Shown here: positions 43,396 to 52,675 of the stretch, piece by piece | Numbering within the stretch: the first letter of the stretch is position 1 | Layout of the letters: each line of letters opens with the position of its first letter | Assembly: GCA_934454585.1 (NCBI GenBank) | Contig: CAKSFP010000010.1 | Span: 1 to 64,000, forward strand | Reading direction: 5' to 3' | DNA from: an uncultured Clostridia bacterium | GTDB lineage: Bacteria; Bacillota; Clostridia; UMGS1810 | Length of the DNA: 64,000 nucleotides | Notes under the pieces: generated by a model | The model's input: the letters and a program-made list of their open reading frames with translations, nothing else | Databases searched by the model: none | What the model was told of the DNA's origin: nothing | Program-made: the position numbers and the translations under genes

Positions 43396-43606
43396 TACTT
43401 TTTTTGAAAAAACTAAAAAAAATTCAACTTTTTTTGAAATTAATAAATCAATTCTTCAAATCGTTTATACATTCGCAAAACTCAGCTGTGACAAATCGGT
43501 TGGCAAATGAATATACTGTACCATGGAATCGATCTTACGATATCCGAAACAGATGAAATATGCTGTTTTGCAAAAAATCAGGTCGAGACAAATCGGAGGT
43601 GTCAAT

Positions 43607-43762
43607 ATGTTTTTCAGACGATTTACGCAAAAAATCTACGGCTTTCTTGTAATGGGATTCGTGGTGGGCGTATTCATAGCCTTTGTCATGCCCCCGATTA
43701 TCATAGCTGTCATCGAAGGACTTCTCCTAGGCATATTATGCTGGTGTTTCTACTGCCTTTAA
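43607..43762 (+). CDS. Small membrane protein upstream of spoVM
   Basis: A 51-residue protein, MFFRRFTQKIYG followed by an almost continuous hydrophobic stretch of about 38 residues, enough for one or two membrane helices with a Pro-Pro break. GGAGGTG lies 6 nt before the ATG at 43607, so this start is preferred over a Met 28 codons upstream without a ribosome-binding site. It precedes spoVM by 24 nt and may share its transcript. I do not recognise the family; a sporulation-linked membrane role is inference from the neighbour. Confidence 0.65.
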   Translation: MFFRRFTQKIYGFLVMGFVVGVFIAFVMPPIIIAVIEGLLLGILCWCFYCL

Positions 43763-43786
43763 TCTTTGAATTATGGAGTGATTTAT

Positions 43787-43855
43787 ATGAAAATTGTTGT
43801 ACTTACTGTGCCCAAGTTCATGCAGAAAATACTTCGCGGAATTTTCAAAATATGA
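43787..43855 (+). CDS. spoVM: Stage V sporulation protein M (22-residue coat anchor peptide)
   Basis: A 22-residue amphipathic peptide beginning MKIVVLTVPKF. In Bacillus subtilis SpoVM (26 residues) recognises the curved forespore membrane and anchors the coat ATPase SpoIVA. This peptide keeps the helix-breaking Pro9 followed by Lys10-Phe11, then Ile15 and Arg17 at the same positions. TGGAGTG lies 5-8 nt before the ATG, and a strong terminator follows 10 nt after the stop, so it is expressed as a short message. It is too short for usual gene callers. It indicates that the organism sporulates or descends from sporulators. Confidence 0.8.
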   Translation: MKIVVLTVPKFMQKILRGIFKI

Positions 43856-43865
43856 TGCATCATAA

Positions 43866-43905
43866 GGCTCGCCGAAAACTCAGGTGTTCGGCGAGCCGTT
43901 TGTTT
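43866..43905 (+). terminator. Terminator after spoVM
   Basis: A perfect 11-bp stem GGCTCGCCGAA (43866-43876) / TTCGGCGAGCC (43887-43897) with a 10-nt loop is followed by GTTTGTTT. It separates spoVM from the convergent FAD oxidoreductase gene. Confidence 0.85.
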
Positions 43906-43919
43906 CAGATTCACATCGT

Positions 43920-45170
43920 CTAAAACCTTGCGCCACTGTCCTCAAGCAATTTTTGAATCTTTCTCACATCAACACTTTTCACCGTGCACCCGTCCTTAAA
44001 GGCAACTGCCGCAGCGCACCCTGCCGCCTCGCCTATGCAGCAGACAATCGGCATTATGCGCACCGATGCCTGGGCATCATGGTCAACCGAGATGCATCTG
44101 CCGGCAACAAGCATATTCACCGCTCCCTTGGGTATCAGCGAACGATAAGGTATGGTGTAATACTTGCCGTCGGCAAAGAAATAGTGACTTGTGCCGCTGC
44201 CCTCGGGGTTGTGGATATCTATGTCATAATTACCGAGAGCTATTGAATCGTCAAACCGCACACAGTTTTTGAGATCATCACCTGTGAGAATATATTCTCC
44301 GTCTATCATGCGGCTCTCGCGCACTCCGATTGACGCACCGCTTGAGATAATGGTACTGTTTTTGCACGATTCAAAATTATCACGCAAAAAGCAAAACAGT
44401 TCATACATCTGTTCTCTCGCCTCAATTTCCGCCTTTGTCACATCAAAAGCATTCGTCGGGTCAAGTTTTACCACACGGGTTGAATTTAAGTGCAAAACGC
44501 CGTCTGCAAGCGTGACAAACGGCAGCACATCCTCACGCGGATTTTTAATTTTTCCTTCCTCTTTGTATTGCTTATACAGTCTGTTGATATCTTCGTGCTC
44601 ATCATGAAAAAGTTTCATATCGACATTCGCCATGCGGAAGCACAGTGTCATCGGCTGACAAAGACCGTCCGCCTCGCGTCCGAGACGGAACGGAAGTCCG
44701 GCAAGATAAGCGAGATCGGCATCGCCGGATGCATCTATAAAATAATCCGCACAGATGTTAAATTTTCCGGATTTATTGGTGATTTCAATGGATTTTACCG
44801 TTTTGCCGTTCGTTTCCGCACCGGACACAAACGAGTGGAACAGCAGGTCAACCCCCGCATCCGTCAGCATCTGGTTCAGGCAAATTTTCAAATATTCCTC
44901 GTTGAAAAGATTATTGCGGATTGCCTTATCACCGAGTTTTTTCATCTCATCGCAAATCTTTGCGAAATTTCCCGCGCACAAATCATATCTTTCCCCGTCG
45001 ATATTTGTCCAGTATCGCATAAAAGGAATCACAAGACAGTTGACGGTTGTGCCGCCGAGAGCGTTGCCGCTGTCTGTCAGCAATACGCTCATTCCCTGCC
45101 TTGCGGCACTCAGTGCGGCACTGCAGCCGGCAAATCCGCCGCCGACAACTATAAGATCATATTTTTTCAT
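43920..45170 (-). CDS. FAD-dependent oxidoreductase (FAD_oxidored family)
   Basis: A 416-residue flavoprotein. The N-terminal dinucleotide motif is VVGGGFAGCSAALSAARQG (residues 8-26), with TDSGNALGGTTVN after it. DYFIDASGDADLAYLAG is the second FAD-contact motif, and LVAGRCISVDHDAQASVRIMP closes the site. This family is often found in carbohydrate and polyketide contexts and its reactions are mostly unknown. There is no signal peptide. It is divergent from a PocR-AraC regulator gene (134-nt gap), which probably controls it. A minus-strand -10 TATACT near 45210 is a candidate promoter element. Confidence 0.85.
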   Translation of the reverse strand: MKKYDLIVVGGGFAGCSAALSAARQGMSVLLTDSGNALGGTTVNCLVIPFMRYWTNIDGERYDLCAGNFAKICDEMKKLGDKAIRNNLFNEEYLKICLNQMLTDAGVDLLFHSFVSGAETNGKTVKSIEITNKSGKFNICADYFIDASGDADLAYLAGLPFRLGREADGLCQPMTLCFRMANVDMKLFHDEHEDINRLYKQYKEEGKIKNPREDVLPFVTLADGVLHLNSTRVVKLDPTNAFDVTKAEIEAREQMYELFCFLRDNFESCKNSTIISSGASIGVRESRMIDGEYILTGDDLKNCVRFDDSIALGNYDIDIHNPEGSGTSHYFFADGKYYTIPYRSLIPKGAVNMLVAGRCISVDHDAQASVRIMPIVCCIGEAAGCAAAVAFKDGCTVKSVDVRKIQKLLEDSGARF

Positions 45171-45254
45171 AACAACCCCCGTTAAATTAAATCGTCAATT
45201 TAGTTCAGTATAATACCAATCGGCGTATTTGTCTTAAATTAATTACATTAATTC

Positions 45255-45283
45255 TTGAACAAACGAAACAATTATGATAAAAT
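45255..45283 (+). promoter_or_regulatory. SigA promoter of the PocR-AraC gene
   Basis: TTGAAC (45255-45260), 17 nt, TAAAAT (45278-45283). The expected start is about 15 nt before the ATG at 45305, with AGAGGTG in between. Confidence 0.6.
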
Positions 45284-45304
45284 ATACTTAAAGAGGTGTG
45301 ATTT

Positions 45305-46186
45305 ATGCTATTATTGCAGGAATTAATTGACTGCCTGTGCTCAAATTCAAAAATAAAAATATGTATTCACGATGTCACCGGGTTGCTCACGAACGAAAAA
45401 CTGAAAATATCACCGCGGAACAAGATACACTTCTGCGATTTCTGCAATGCGGCGAAAAGCACGCAAAGAGGATATGAGCTGTGTATAAGTTGCAAATCAC
45501 TAGCAAACGCAAAGGCAATCAGTACCCAAAAACCGTTCTGCGGATACTGCCCGTGGGGAATATTTGAGGCGGTATATCCGGTTGTTATCAACAACGCGGT
45601 GCAATGTATTGTATATGCAGGCAATGCAATCACAGACAGAGACGAATATCGCAAACGATCAGAGAGAGCCTTTCGCATCACCAGGGTTGAAAGGAAGAAC
45701 ATATACTCCGCACTTAACGAATGCGAAATCGCATCGCAACCCGAAATGCTTATGCTTGCGTCAAAAACCGTGAGTTCTTTCATCGTGCTCATATCGGATT
45801 TTTATATGTATGATAGACAATCGCGACCAAGCGCAGAAAATCGTATGAGCAACGAACTTAAGGAATATGTTTCGCTTAATTTTCGCCGCCCGCTCACACT
45901 CGCATCACTGTCAAAAGTATATTATGTCAGTGAAAAATACCTCGGACGCATTATAAAAAGGACTTTGGGTATGAGTTTTCATGCCTACCTGAACGAAGTG
46001 CGGCTGCACAATGCGGCGGCACTGCTGAGAACACAGGATATGACAGTTACGGATATTGCTCTTGACTCCGGGTTTGAGAATGTGACATATTTTAATCGGA
46101 TGTTCAAAAGAAAATTCGGAATAACACCCACCCGTTATCGCACGGTATACAAAAATCGCGCTGCGCAGCCGGAATTGGATTTTTAG
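45305..46186 (+). CDS. AraC-family regulator with PocR sensory domain
   Basis: A 293-residue regulator. The N-terminal 165 residues are a PocR-type ligand-sensing domain with its cysteine pattern: FCDFCNAAKSTQRGYELCIS, then FCGYCPWGIFEAVYPV, which may bind a metal or iron-sulfur centre or a small polyol. The C-terminal 100 residues are an AraC DNA-binding domain (TLASLSKVYYVSEKYLGRII and VTDIALDSGFENVTYFNRMF, ending GITPTRYR). It is divergent from the FAD oxidoreductase. PocR domains regulate propanediol or similar catabolic genes in other bacteria; fucose or rhamnose breakdown yields propanediol, so a link to this region is possible. Confidence 0.9.
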   Translation: MLLLQELIDCLCSNSKIKICIHDVTGLLTNEKLKISPRNKIHFCDFCNAAKSTQRGYELCISCKSLANAKAISTQKPFCGYCPWGIFEAVYPVVINNAVQCIVYAGNAITDRDEYRKRSERAFRITRVERKNIYSALNECEIASQPEMLMLASKTVSSFIVLISDFYMYDRQSRPSAENRMSNELKEYVSLNFRRPLTLASLSKVYYVSEKYLGRIIKRTLGMSFHAYLNEVRLHNAAALLRTQDMTVTDIALDSGFENVTYFNRMFKRKFGITPTRYRTVYKNRAAQPELDF

Positions 46187-46243
46187 TGGACTGCGTCTAA
46201 AGAATACCGATTCAGTTACGATTGAAACGGATATGAATTGTAA

Positions 46244-46287
46244 CAAAAAACACAGGCCGGAGTAATTCTCCAAACCTGTGTTTTTTA
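46244..46287 (-). terminator. Terminator of the ribosomal operon
   Basis: On the minus strand the stem AAAACACAGG-TTTGGAG / CTCCGG-CCTGTGTTTT (outer arms 46275-46286 and 46245-46256) with a short AT loop is followed by T residues. It lies 16 nt after the rplQ stop and is symmetric enough to serve the convergent AraC gene. Confidence 0.88.
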
Positions 46288-46302
46288 TAATATGACTTAA
46301 GA

Positions 46303-46644
46303 TTAAACCAATTCGATAATAGCTATTTCTGCGGCATCTCCGCGTCTCTGACCCAGCTTAAGGATTCTGGTGTAACCACCTTCTCTTTCGCTGTATTTAG
46401 GAGCAATCTCAGCAAACAGCTTTGTTACAACATCTTCTTTGGTGATGTAAGCAAGTGCCTGTCTTCTGGTGTGCAATGTATTGGTCTTGCCCAAAGTAAT
46501 CATTTTCTCAGCCATGCATCTGACTTCCTTTGCCTTGGGGAGAGTTGTTTCAATTCTTCCGTTTTCCAGAAGACTTGTAACAAGATTTCTCAGAGTAGCA
46601 ATTCTGTGGTCAGTAGCACGACCCAATTTTCTTGTACCCGGCAT
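46303..46644 (-). CDS. rplQ: 50S ribosomal protein L17
   Basis: A 113-residue L17, last gene of the operon. [14 protein letters not shown] and [20 protein letters not shown] are the classic N-terminal blocks, and [20 protein letters not shown] the C-terminal one. It follows rpoA by 42 nt and is followed by the operon terminator. Confidence 0.98.
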   Translation of the reverse strand: MPGTRKLGRATDHRIATLRNLVTSLLENGRIETTLPKAKEVRCMAEKMITLGKTNTLHTRRQALAYITKEDVVTKLFAEIAPKYSEREGGYTRILKLGQRRGDAAEIAIIELV

Positions 46645-46686
46645 AAGAATGTATACCTCCTTTATAAAATTATCTAACCCGTAACT

Positions 46687-47640
46687 TTATTCATCATAGT
46701 CCTTTGAGAACTGGAATCCCAAAGAATTGAGCTTGCTGACAACCTCCTCAAGAGATTTTTTACCCAGGTTTCTCACTCTCATCATCTCGCCTTCGGATTT
46801 GCTTACCAAATCCTCAACGGTGTTGATGCCTGCGCGCTTGAGGCAGTTGAACGAACGAACAGAAAGGTCAAGTTCCTCAATTGTGAGCTCAAGAACTTTA
46901 TTCTTCTTGTTGTCCTCTTTTTCAACCATAATATCTTTGGTCTTGAAACCTTCAGCAAGGTCGATGAACAAATTCATATGATCATTCAAAATCTTTGCAC
47001 TGAGTGACAATGCCTCCTCGGGGGCAATGGTACCGTCAGCGAAAATCTCAATTGTAAGCTTGTCATAATCGGTAACCTGACCGACACGGGTGTTGGTAAC
47101 CTCATAGTTCACCTTATCAATAGGTGAATAGATAGAATCAACGGGAATAACGCCGATGATGTTCTGCATATTCTCCTTGTTCTTCTCACTGGTTACATAA
47201 CCTCTGCCCTTTTGCATGGTAATTTCCATAACAAGCTTTGCACCCTCGCTCAGTGTAGCAATGTGCAAATCTTCGTTTATAATTTCCACGCTCTCGGGGC
47301 ACTTGATATCCCTTGCGCACACTTCGCACTCACCTGTTGCGTTAATGGTAACAACAACCGGTGTGTCCGAATATATCTTGGCAACGATACGCTTAACATT
47401 GAGTATAATCTCGGTAACATCCTCTTTAACACCGGGGATTGTAGAAAACTCGTGAAGGACTCCGTCTATCTTAACGCTGGTTGCGGCAGCGCCCGGAAGT
47501 GACGAGAGGAGAACCCTCCTCAGGCTGTTTCCGAGGGTGATGCCGTAGCCGCGCTCAAGCGGTTCTACTTCAAATCTGGCATATTTGCCGTCCTCACTCT
47601 TTTCTACGCACTCAACACGCGGTTTTTCCATTTCTATCAT
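46687..47640 (-). CDS. rpoA: DNA-directed RNA polymerase alpha subunit
   Basis: A 317-residue alpha subunit. The N-terminal dimerisation domain (about 1-230) carries [21 protein letters not shown] charged linker at about 235-245 ([11 protein letters not shown]) leads to the C-terminal domain with [18 protein letters not shown] and [11 protein letters not shown], which contacts UP elements and activators. AGGAGGG lies 8 nt before the ATG. A 114-nt gap separates it from rpsD, longer than most in the operon. Confidence 0.98.
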   Translation of the reverse strand: MIEMEKPRVECVEKSEDGKYARFEVEPLERGYGITLGNSLRRVLLSSLPGAAATSVKIDGVLHEFSTIPGVKEDVTEIILNVKRIVAKIYSDTPVVVTINATGECEVCARDIKCPESVEIINEDLHIATLSEGAKLVMEITMQKGRGYVTSEKNKENMQNIIGVIPVDSIYSPIDKVNYEVTNTRVGQVTDYDKLTIEIFADGTIAPEEALSLSAKILNDHMNLFIDLAEGFKTKDIMVEKEDNKKNKVLELTIEELDLSVRSFNCLKRAGINTVEDLVSKSEGEMMRVRNLGKKSLEEVVSKLNSLGFQFSKDYDE

Positions 47641-47754
47641 ATTCTAACCCTCCTAAAAAAGTCTAAGTCCGGCAGAGCAATCAGCAATTTTTGATAAATG
47701 CCCCGCCGTTTGAGCATATAGTATTTCAATCCACTTACCGAGGGTAAAATGTTA

Positions 47755-48348
47755 TTATTTAGAATAGAGCTCGACGATAAGGTGTTCTGCAACATCATAA
47801 TCGATATCCTCTCTCTCGGAGAGTCTGATTACCTTACCTGTCAGCGTGTCACGATCCATATCAAGCCAAGAAGGGATAACTCTCTTTGAGTTCTTCTCAA
47901 CGATTTCTTTAATTCTTACAGAGCTTCTGCTCTTTTCTCTTACAGCGATTACATCGCCCGGTTTAACGAGCATTGACGGAATATCCGCTTTTTTGCCGTT
48001 AAGTGTGATATGACCGTGAGTTACAAGCTGTCTTGCCTCGCGTCTTGTGTTAGCCAAAGCCAGTCTGTATACTACATTATCAAGTCTGGACTCGAGAATC
48101 TGGAGCAACATTTCACCGGTGTTGCCGTTTCTCTTTGTAGCCATAATATAATATTTATGAAACTGCTTTTCAAGCATACCGTAGATGAACTTTACTTTCT
48201 GCTTTTCAGTCAGCTGCAAACCATACTCCGACTGTTTTCTTCTTGTCTGTCTCGGATTTCTGTTTGACTCTTTGTCAATACCGAGTGTTGCCGGAGAGAT
48301 ACCGAGCGTTCTGCATCTTTTCAATACCGGCTGCATATTTCTTGCCAT
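47755..48348 (-). CDS. rpsD: 30S ribosomal protein S4
   Basis: A 197-residue S4 placed in the alpha operon. An S4-type RNA-binding domain is visible (SRLDNVVYRLALANTRREAR, then GHITLNGKKADIPSMLVKPG). The N-terminal cysteine zinc motif of some S4 proteins is lacking; only one Cys is present, at CRTLG. AAGGAGG precedes the ATG. Confidence 0.98.
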   Translation of the reverse strand: MARNMQPVLKRCRTLGISPATLGIDKESNRNPRQTRRKQSEYGLQLTEKQKVKFIYGMLEKQFHKYYIMATKRNGNTGEMLLQILESRLDNVVYRLALANTRREARQLVTHGHITLNGKKADIPSMLVKPGDVIAVREKSRSSVRIKEIVEKNSKRVIPSWLDMDRDTLTGKVIRLSEREDIDYDVAEHLIVELYSK

Positions 48349-48380
48349 GGTCTTTTCCTCCTTCTACAAAAAATTTCAAA

Positions 48381-48770
48381 TCAGACTCTTCTTCTCTTGG
48401 GCGGTCTGCAACCGTTGTGAGGAATCGGAGTTACATCTTTAATCATTGTTACCTCAAGTCCTGCTGTCTGGAGTGCTCTTATTGCAGCTTCTCTGCCGGC
48501 ACCGGGACCTTTTACATACACTTCAACAGACTTAAGTCCGTGCTCCATAGCAGCCTTAGCCGCAGTCTCTGCAGCCATCTGTGATGCAAACGGAGTGCTC
48601 TTTCTGGAGCCGCGGAAACCGAGGCCGCCCGAACTTGCCCATGAGAGGGCATTGCCTGCTACATCTGTGATGGTAACGATTGTGTTGTTAAATGTGGAAC
48701 GGATATGCACAGCTCCACGCTCAATATTTTTCTTTTCGCGTCTTTTGCGTACTTTCTTTTGAACAGCCAT
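48381..48770 (-). CDS. rpsK: 30S ribosomal protein S11
   Basis: A 129-residue S11 with [33 protein letters not shown] and the C-terminal [18 protein letters not shown] block. It is 18 nt from rpsM and 32 nt from rpsD. Confidence 0.98.
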   Translation of the reverse strand: MAVQKKVRKRREKKNIERGAVHIRSTFNNTIVTITDVAGNALSWASSGGLGFRGSRKSTPFASQMAAETAAKAAMEHGLKSVEVYVKGPGAGREAAIRALQTAGLEVTMIKDVTPIPHNGCRPPKRRRV

Positions 48771-48788
48771 TGCTTAATCCCTCCTACA

Positions 48789-49157
48789 TTATTTTTTCTT
48801 GCCTGCGATTGTCCTCTTGGGACCTTTTCTCGTTCTGGCATTATTTTTTGTATTCTGACCGCGGCAGGGGAGTCCTCTCCTATGACGGAGACCTCTGTAA
48901 CAGCCGATTTCTATAAGTCTTTTGATATCGAGAGCAATCTGACGACGGAGATCACCTTCAACAGTGTAATCTCTGTCAATTATCTCTCTGATTTTTGTCT
49001 GCTCTTCCTCGGTAAGATCCTTTACTCTTGTATCGGGGTTTATTCCTGCTTCGCTCAGGATTTTATTTGAGCTGGGAACGCCGATGCCGTAGATATAGGT
49101 AAGACCGATTTCAACTCTTTTTTCATTAGGTAAATCTACACCTGCTATTCTTGCCAT
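48789..49157 (-). CDS. rpsM: 30S ribosomal protein S13
   Basis: A 122-residue S13: [20 protein letters not shown] at the start, and [20 protein letters not shown] in the tail that reaches the tRNA sites. It lies after a 156-nt gap from rpmJ, the longest in the operon. That gap holds a GGCGC/GCGCC stem near 49282-49300; an internal promoter or processing site is possible there. Confidence 0.98.
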   Translation of the reverse strand: MARIAGVDLPNEKRVEIGLTYIYGIGVPSSNKILSEAGINPDTRVKDLTEEEQTKIREIIDRDYTVEGDLRRQIALDIKRLIEIGCYRGLRHRRGLPCRGQNTKNNARTRKGPKRTIAGKKK

Positions 49158-49313
49158 TGGATTTTTGCACCTCCTGTGTTATTAATAAAAAATATATTTC
49201 ATAACCCTTAAAGATTACAGGCACATTTTTATCTTTGTGTCTGTACAGCCGCACCTCAAAAGCTATAAAGCAAACTTAATCCGGCGCTCAAGGACTGCGC
49301 CGCTAATCTTGCC

Positions 49314-49427
49314 TCAGCCCTGTCTCTGTTTGTGCTTGGGGTTGGAGCAAATAACCATTATATTGCCTTTTCTTTTAATGATTTTGCATTTTTCACATAT
49401 TGGTTTAACTGATGGTCTGACTTTCAT
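49314..49427 (-). CDS. rpmJ: 50S ribosomal protein L36
   Basis: A 37-residue L36 beginning [15 protein letters not shown]. It is the zinc-binding (C+) form with Cys11, Cys14, Cys27 and His32. It is too short for most length cut-offs. It sits 31 nt after infA, the standard position. Confidence 0.97.
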   Translation of the reverse strand: MKVRPSVKPICEKCKIIKRKGNIMVICSNPKHKQRQG

Positions 49428-49458
49428 TACCGTAACCTCCTATCAAATTTAAGCGGTC

Positions 49459-49677
49459 CTATTTGGCTCTCCATGTGATACGGCCCCTGGTGAGGTCGTA
49501 AGGAGACATCTCAACCGTAACTTTGTCGCCGGGGAGAATCCTGATGTAATTCATCCTCAGCTTGCCCGAGATGTGAGCCAGTATTGTATGACCGTTTTCA
49601 AATTCTACTCTGAACATAGCGTTAGGCAGAGCTTCCACAACAGTGCCCTCATATTCAAAAACATCTTCTTTAGCCAT
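49459..49677 (-). CDS. infA: Translation initiation factor IF-1
   Basis: A 72-residue OB-fold factor that binds the ribosomal A site during initiation. [20 protein letters not shown] and the end block [14 protein letters not shown] are typical. It follows the KOW-protein gene by 23 nt. Confidence 0.98.
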   Translation of the reverse strand: MAKEDVFEYEGTVVEALPNAMFRVEFENGHTILAHISGKLRMNYIRILPGDKVTVEMSPYDLTRGRITWRAK

Positions 49678-49700
49678 GGGATACTACCTCCAAATCTTAT

Positions 49701-49976
49701 TTATTCGTTTGCCGATGCGGTCAAATAATCGGACAGCGCATATCTTACCTCTTTGTTGGTAATCTTGCCGCCCTGCGCAAGCTTGGACGAAACAAATTCG
49801 TTTTTCACGCCCGTAAAGCTCACATGTTTGATTTTCTTTTTCTTCGGACTGCCGACTTTGCGGCCTTTCCCGTCGCACAGATAGAGGAAGTTTTCCTCCG
49901 CCGCAATTACGAGAAAATATTTGCCTTTGTCTCTGCCGGCAAGTGCGCACACAACTTCTGCAATGTGATTGTCCAT
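49701..49976 (-). CDS. KOW-domain RNA-binding protein (L14e/L6e/L27e-like)
   Basis: A 91-residue protein with a KOW-like N terminus (VVCALAGRDKGKYFLVIAAE, residues about 8-27) and a basic KVGSPKKKKIKHVSF segment. It is related to the archaeal/eukaryotic L14e family and is found between map and infA in many Clostridia. The start is the ATG at 49976, 2 nt after the map stop; a GTG five codons earlier is inside map. It probably binds rRNA, with no defined role. Confidence 0.82.
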   Translation of the reverse strand: MDNHIAEVVCALAGRDKGKYFLVIAAEENFLYLCDGKGRKVGSPKKKKIKHVSFTGVKNEFVSSKLAQGGKITNKEVRYALSDYLTASANE

Positions 49977-49978
49977 GC

Positions 49979-50740
49979 TCAACCACCCCACTCGGGATTG
50001 GTGAGCAGCTGCGGCTTGCCATCCGTTATGAGAATGGTGTTCTCATAATGTGCGGCGAGTGATCCGTCGGCCGTCTTAACCGTCCAGCCGTCTCCCATGC
50101 AGTTCGTCTCTGCTCTGCCGAAGTTCACCATCGGCTCGACCGCTATGGTCATGCCTTTGGCAAGTCGTATTCCGTGACCGAATGTCCCATAGTTCGGGAT
50201 CTCGGGGCTTTCGTGCATTTTTCTGCCGATTCCGTGTCCGCAATAGTTGCGCACAACGGAAAATCCGTTTTCTTCAACATATTTTTGAACCGTCGCGCTT
50301 ATACTGCCGAGCCTCTCGCCCGGTACGGCGTACTTTAAGCCTTCGTAAAAGCTCTGCTGCGTCACATCAATGAGGCGCTGTGCGTCGGCGCTTATCTTAC
50401 CCACGCCATAGGTTCGTGCCGCATCTCCGTGGAAGCCGTTTTTTACGGCTCCGATGTCAAGACTTATTATATCGCCCTCCTTGAGGACAGTCTTTTTATT
50501 CGGTATGCCGTGAATCACGACATCATTCACGGAGGTACATATGCTTGCCGGATATCCGCTGTAATTCAGAAAAGACGGTTTTGCACCCTGACTCAGAATA
50601 AAATCATATGCGATTTTATCGAGTTCCTTTGTGGTGATTCCCGGTTTAAGGTGGGTTCTTAGCACTTCAAAGGTTTCATATACAATTCTGCCGGATTCGC
50701 GCATTTTTTCAATGTCCGAAGCGGATTTTAGATATATCAT
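49979..50740 (-). CDS. map: Methionine aminopeptidase type I
   Basis: A 253-residue metalloenzyme that removes the initiator Met. Metal ligands are visible in order: Asp in ISLDIGAVKNGFHGDAARTY (two Asp), His in YCGHGIGRKMHESPEIPNYG, Glu in AVEPMVNFG and the last Glu in AAHYENTILIT. The start at 50740 has GGAGG 6 nt upstream; the longer frame runs into the adk end. Confidence 0.97.
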   Translation of the reverse strand: MIYLKSASDIEKMRESGRIVYETFEVLRTHLKPGITTKELDKIAYDFILSQGAKPSFLNYSGYPASICTSVNDVVIHGIPNKKTVLKEGDIISLDIGAVKNGFHGDAARTYGVGKISADAQRLIDVTQQSFYEGLKYAVPGERLGSISATVQKYVEENGFSVVRNYCGHGIGRKMHESPEIPNYGTFGHGIRLAKGMTIAVEPMVNFGRAETNCMGDGWTVKTADGSLAAHYENTILITDGKPQLLTNPEWGG

Positions 50741-50763
50741 GTCAACCTCCTGCCAAGCCTTCC

Positions 50764-51393
50764 TCAACCGAGTGCGGCGAAGATTTCTTTAGTAATTTCA
50801 TCCACGCCCGCATCACCGTTGATCTTTATGAGCTTGCCTCTCTTTTCGTAATAATCCTTGAGGACCTCTGTGGTCTCGTGGTATACTTTGAGACGGCTCA
50901 TTATTGTTTCTTCACAGTCATCAGGTCTTGTTATAAGTTCGCCGCCGCATTTTTCGCACTTATCGCCCGATTTGCTCGGATTGTACTTTATGTGATATGT
51001 GGCACCGCAGCCGCTGCATTCGCGTCTGCCTCCCAGCCTGTCGAGAATGATGCTGTCGTCAACTTCGATTGACACCGCATAGTCGATTGAAATGCCCATC
51101 TTCTCCAAAGCGTCCGCCTGAGCGGTGGTTCTGGGAAAACCGTCAAGGATGAATCCGTTTTTGCAGTCATCCTCGGCAAGGCGCTCTTTGATTATGCCGA
51201 TAACAACCTCATCCGGCACAAGCAGACCTTTGTCGATATAATCCTTTGCCTGCTTGCCGACGGGAGTGCCGCCTCTTATAGCGGCTCTTATAATCGCACC
51301 TGTTGATATTGTCGGTATTGAATATTTTTCACAAATAATCGCTGCCTGAGTACCCTTGCCGGCACCCGGCGCTCCTAACATTATAAGCTTCAT
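50764..51393 (-). CDS. adk: Adenylate kinase (zinc-lid form)
   Basis: A 209-residue enzyme for ATP + AMP = 2 ADP. The P-loop is GAPGAGKGTQ (7-16), and the NMP-binding FILDGFPRTTAQADAL is present. The lid contains a four-cysteine zinc site CSGC...CEKC (about residues 126-152), typical of Gram-positive enzymes. It lies between secY and map as usual. Confidence 0.98.
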   Translation of the reverse strand: MKLIMLGAPGAGKGTQAAIICEKYSIPTISTGAIIRAAIRGGTPVGKQAKDYIDKGLLVPDEVVIGIIKERLAEDDCKNGFILDGFPRTTAQADALEKMGISIDYAVSIEVDDSIILDRLGGRRECSGCGATYHIKYNPSKSGDKCEKCGGELITRPDDCEETIMSRLKVYHETTEVLKDYYEKRGKLIKINGDAGVDEITKEIFAALG

Positions 51394-51408
51394 ATATTAC
51401 CCCTTATA

Positions 51409-52674
51409 TTAATCCAAGAAACCTTTATAGTGGCGCATAAGCATCTGCGACTCAATCTGTTTAACAGTTTCAAGCGCAACGCCGACCATAATGAGAAGTG
51501 ATGTGCCGCCTATTGAAATGCTGAATCCAATTACCTGTCCGAGTATCATCGGGATAACAGCTACGAGTGCGAGGAAAAGCGCACCTGCAAGCGTTACTCT
51601 TGTAAGGATTCTGGTGATATAGTCACTTGTCGGCTTGCCGGATCTGATACCCGGAACAGAGCCGCCGTTCTTCTTCATGTTGTTTGCAATTTCAATCGGA
51701 TTAAACTGAATTGCAGTATAGAAGTATGTGAAGAATATGATGAGCAGGAAGTATATTATGATATATACCCAACCCGATGATACCTGTCTCCAGAATGTAC
51801 CCCAGAAACCTGATGTAGGTGTTCCGGTGAAACTCATTATGGTGGACGGGAACGCCATTATCGACATCGCAAAGATAATCGGAATAACGCCCGCAAGCGC
51901 AACTTTGATCGGAATATGAGTATTCTGACCGCCGTACATCTTTCTGCCTACCATTCTTTTTGCATACTGAACAGGTATTCTTCTTTCAGCATCGTTGATG
52001 AATACAACGAATGCTATCATGGCAATTGCAAACACTGCGATTGCTACTACACCCCAGATGTTTATCGCATCGTTGAGGTAGTTCTGATAGATTCCGTAAA
52101 CCATGCTCGGAACCCTTGATACTATGCCGGCAAAGATAATCATTGATATACCGTTGCCCACGCCCTTATCCGTGATCTGCTCACCGAGCCACATAAGAAA
52201 CGCAGTGCCGGCAGTAAATGTTGCAACAATTGTAATATAGCTAAGCACTCCGGGATGCTCAACAGCGGACTTAAGTCCGAAGTAGAGACCTGTCGCCTGG
52301 ATGAAAGCAAGTATAATTGTTATATATCGTGTCCACTTGGCAATTACCTTTCTGCCTTCCTCGCCTTCCTTGGCAAGTCTCTCGAGAGAGGGGATTGCCA
52401 CGGTGAGGAGCTGAAGTATAATTGACGAGTTGATGTACGGTGTAATACTCATTGCAAAAATCGTCGCGTTGCTGAAGGATCCGCCGGAGAAGCTGTCGAG
52501 CAAACCAAAGAGGTTGTTGTCGCTGCTCTCAACGAGAGACTGGAGTACGCTCGCATTCAAGCCCGGCACCGGGATGAATGTTCCGAGTCTGAATATTACT
52601 ATCATTACCAGTGTGTAAAGCATTCTTTTTCGGAGATCAGGGATTTTCCACGCATTTCTCAGAGTCTGAAACAC
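51409..52674 (-). CDS. secY: Preprotein translocase subunit SecY
   Basis: A 421-residue ten-helix channel protein of the Sec translocon. FQTLRNAWKIPDLRKRMLYT starts the N terminus, the plug region carries the FSGGSFSNATIFAMSITPYI segment, and the cytoplasmic loop KRMVGRKMYGGQNTHIPIKV is conserved. It is essential for export of the many signal-peptide proteins in this window. It is 1 nt from rplO. Confidence 0.98.
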   Translation of the reverse strand: MFQTLRNAWKIPDLRKRMLYTLVMIVIFRLGTFIPVPGLNASVLQSLVESSDNNLFGLLDSFSGGSFSNATIFAMSITPYINSSIILQLLTVAIPSLERLAKEGEEGRKVIAKWTRYITIILAFIQATGLYFGLKSAVEHPGVLSYITIVATFTAGTAFLMWLGEQITDKGVGNGISMIIFAGIVSRVPSMVYGIYQNYLNDAINIWGVVAIAVFAIAMIAFVVFINDAERRIPVQYAKRMVGRKMYGGQNTHIPIKVALAGVIPIIFAMSIMAFPSTIMSFTGTPTSGFWGTFWRQVSSGWVYIIIYFLLIIFFTYFYTAIQFNPIEIANNMKKNGGSVPGIRSGKPTSDYITRILTRVTLAGALFLALVAVIPMILGQVIGFSISIGGTSLLIMVGVALETVKQIESQMLMRHYKGFLD

Positions 52675-52675
52675 T

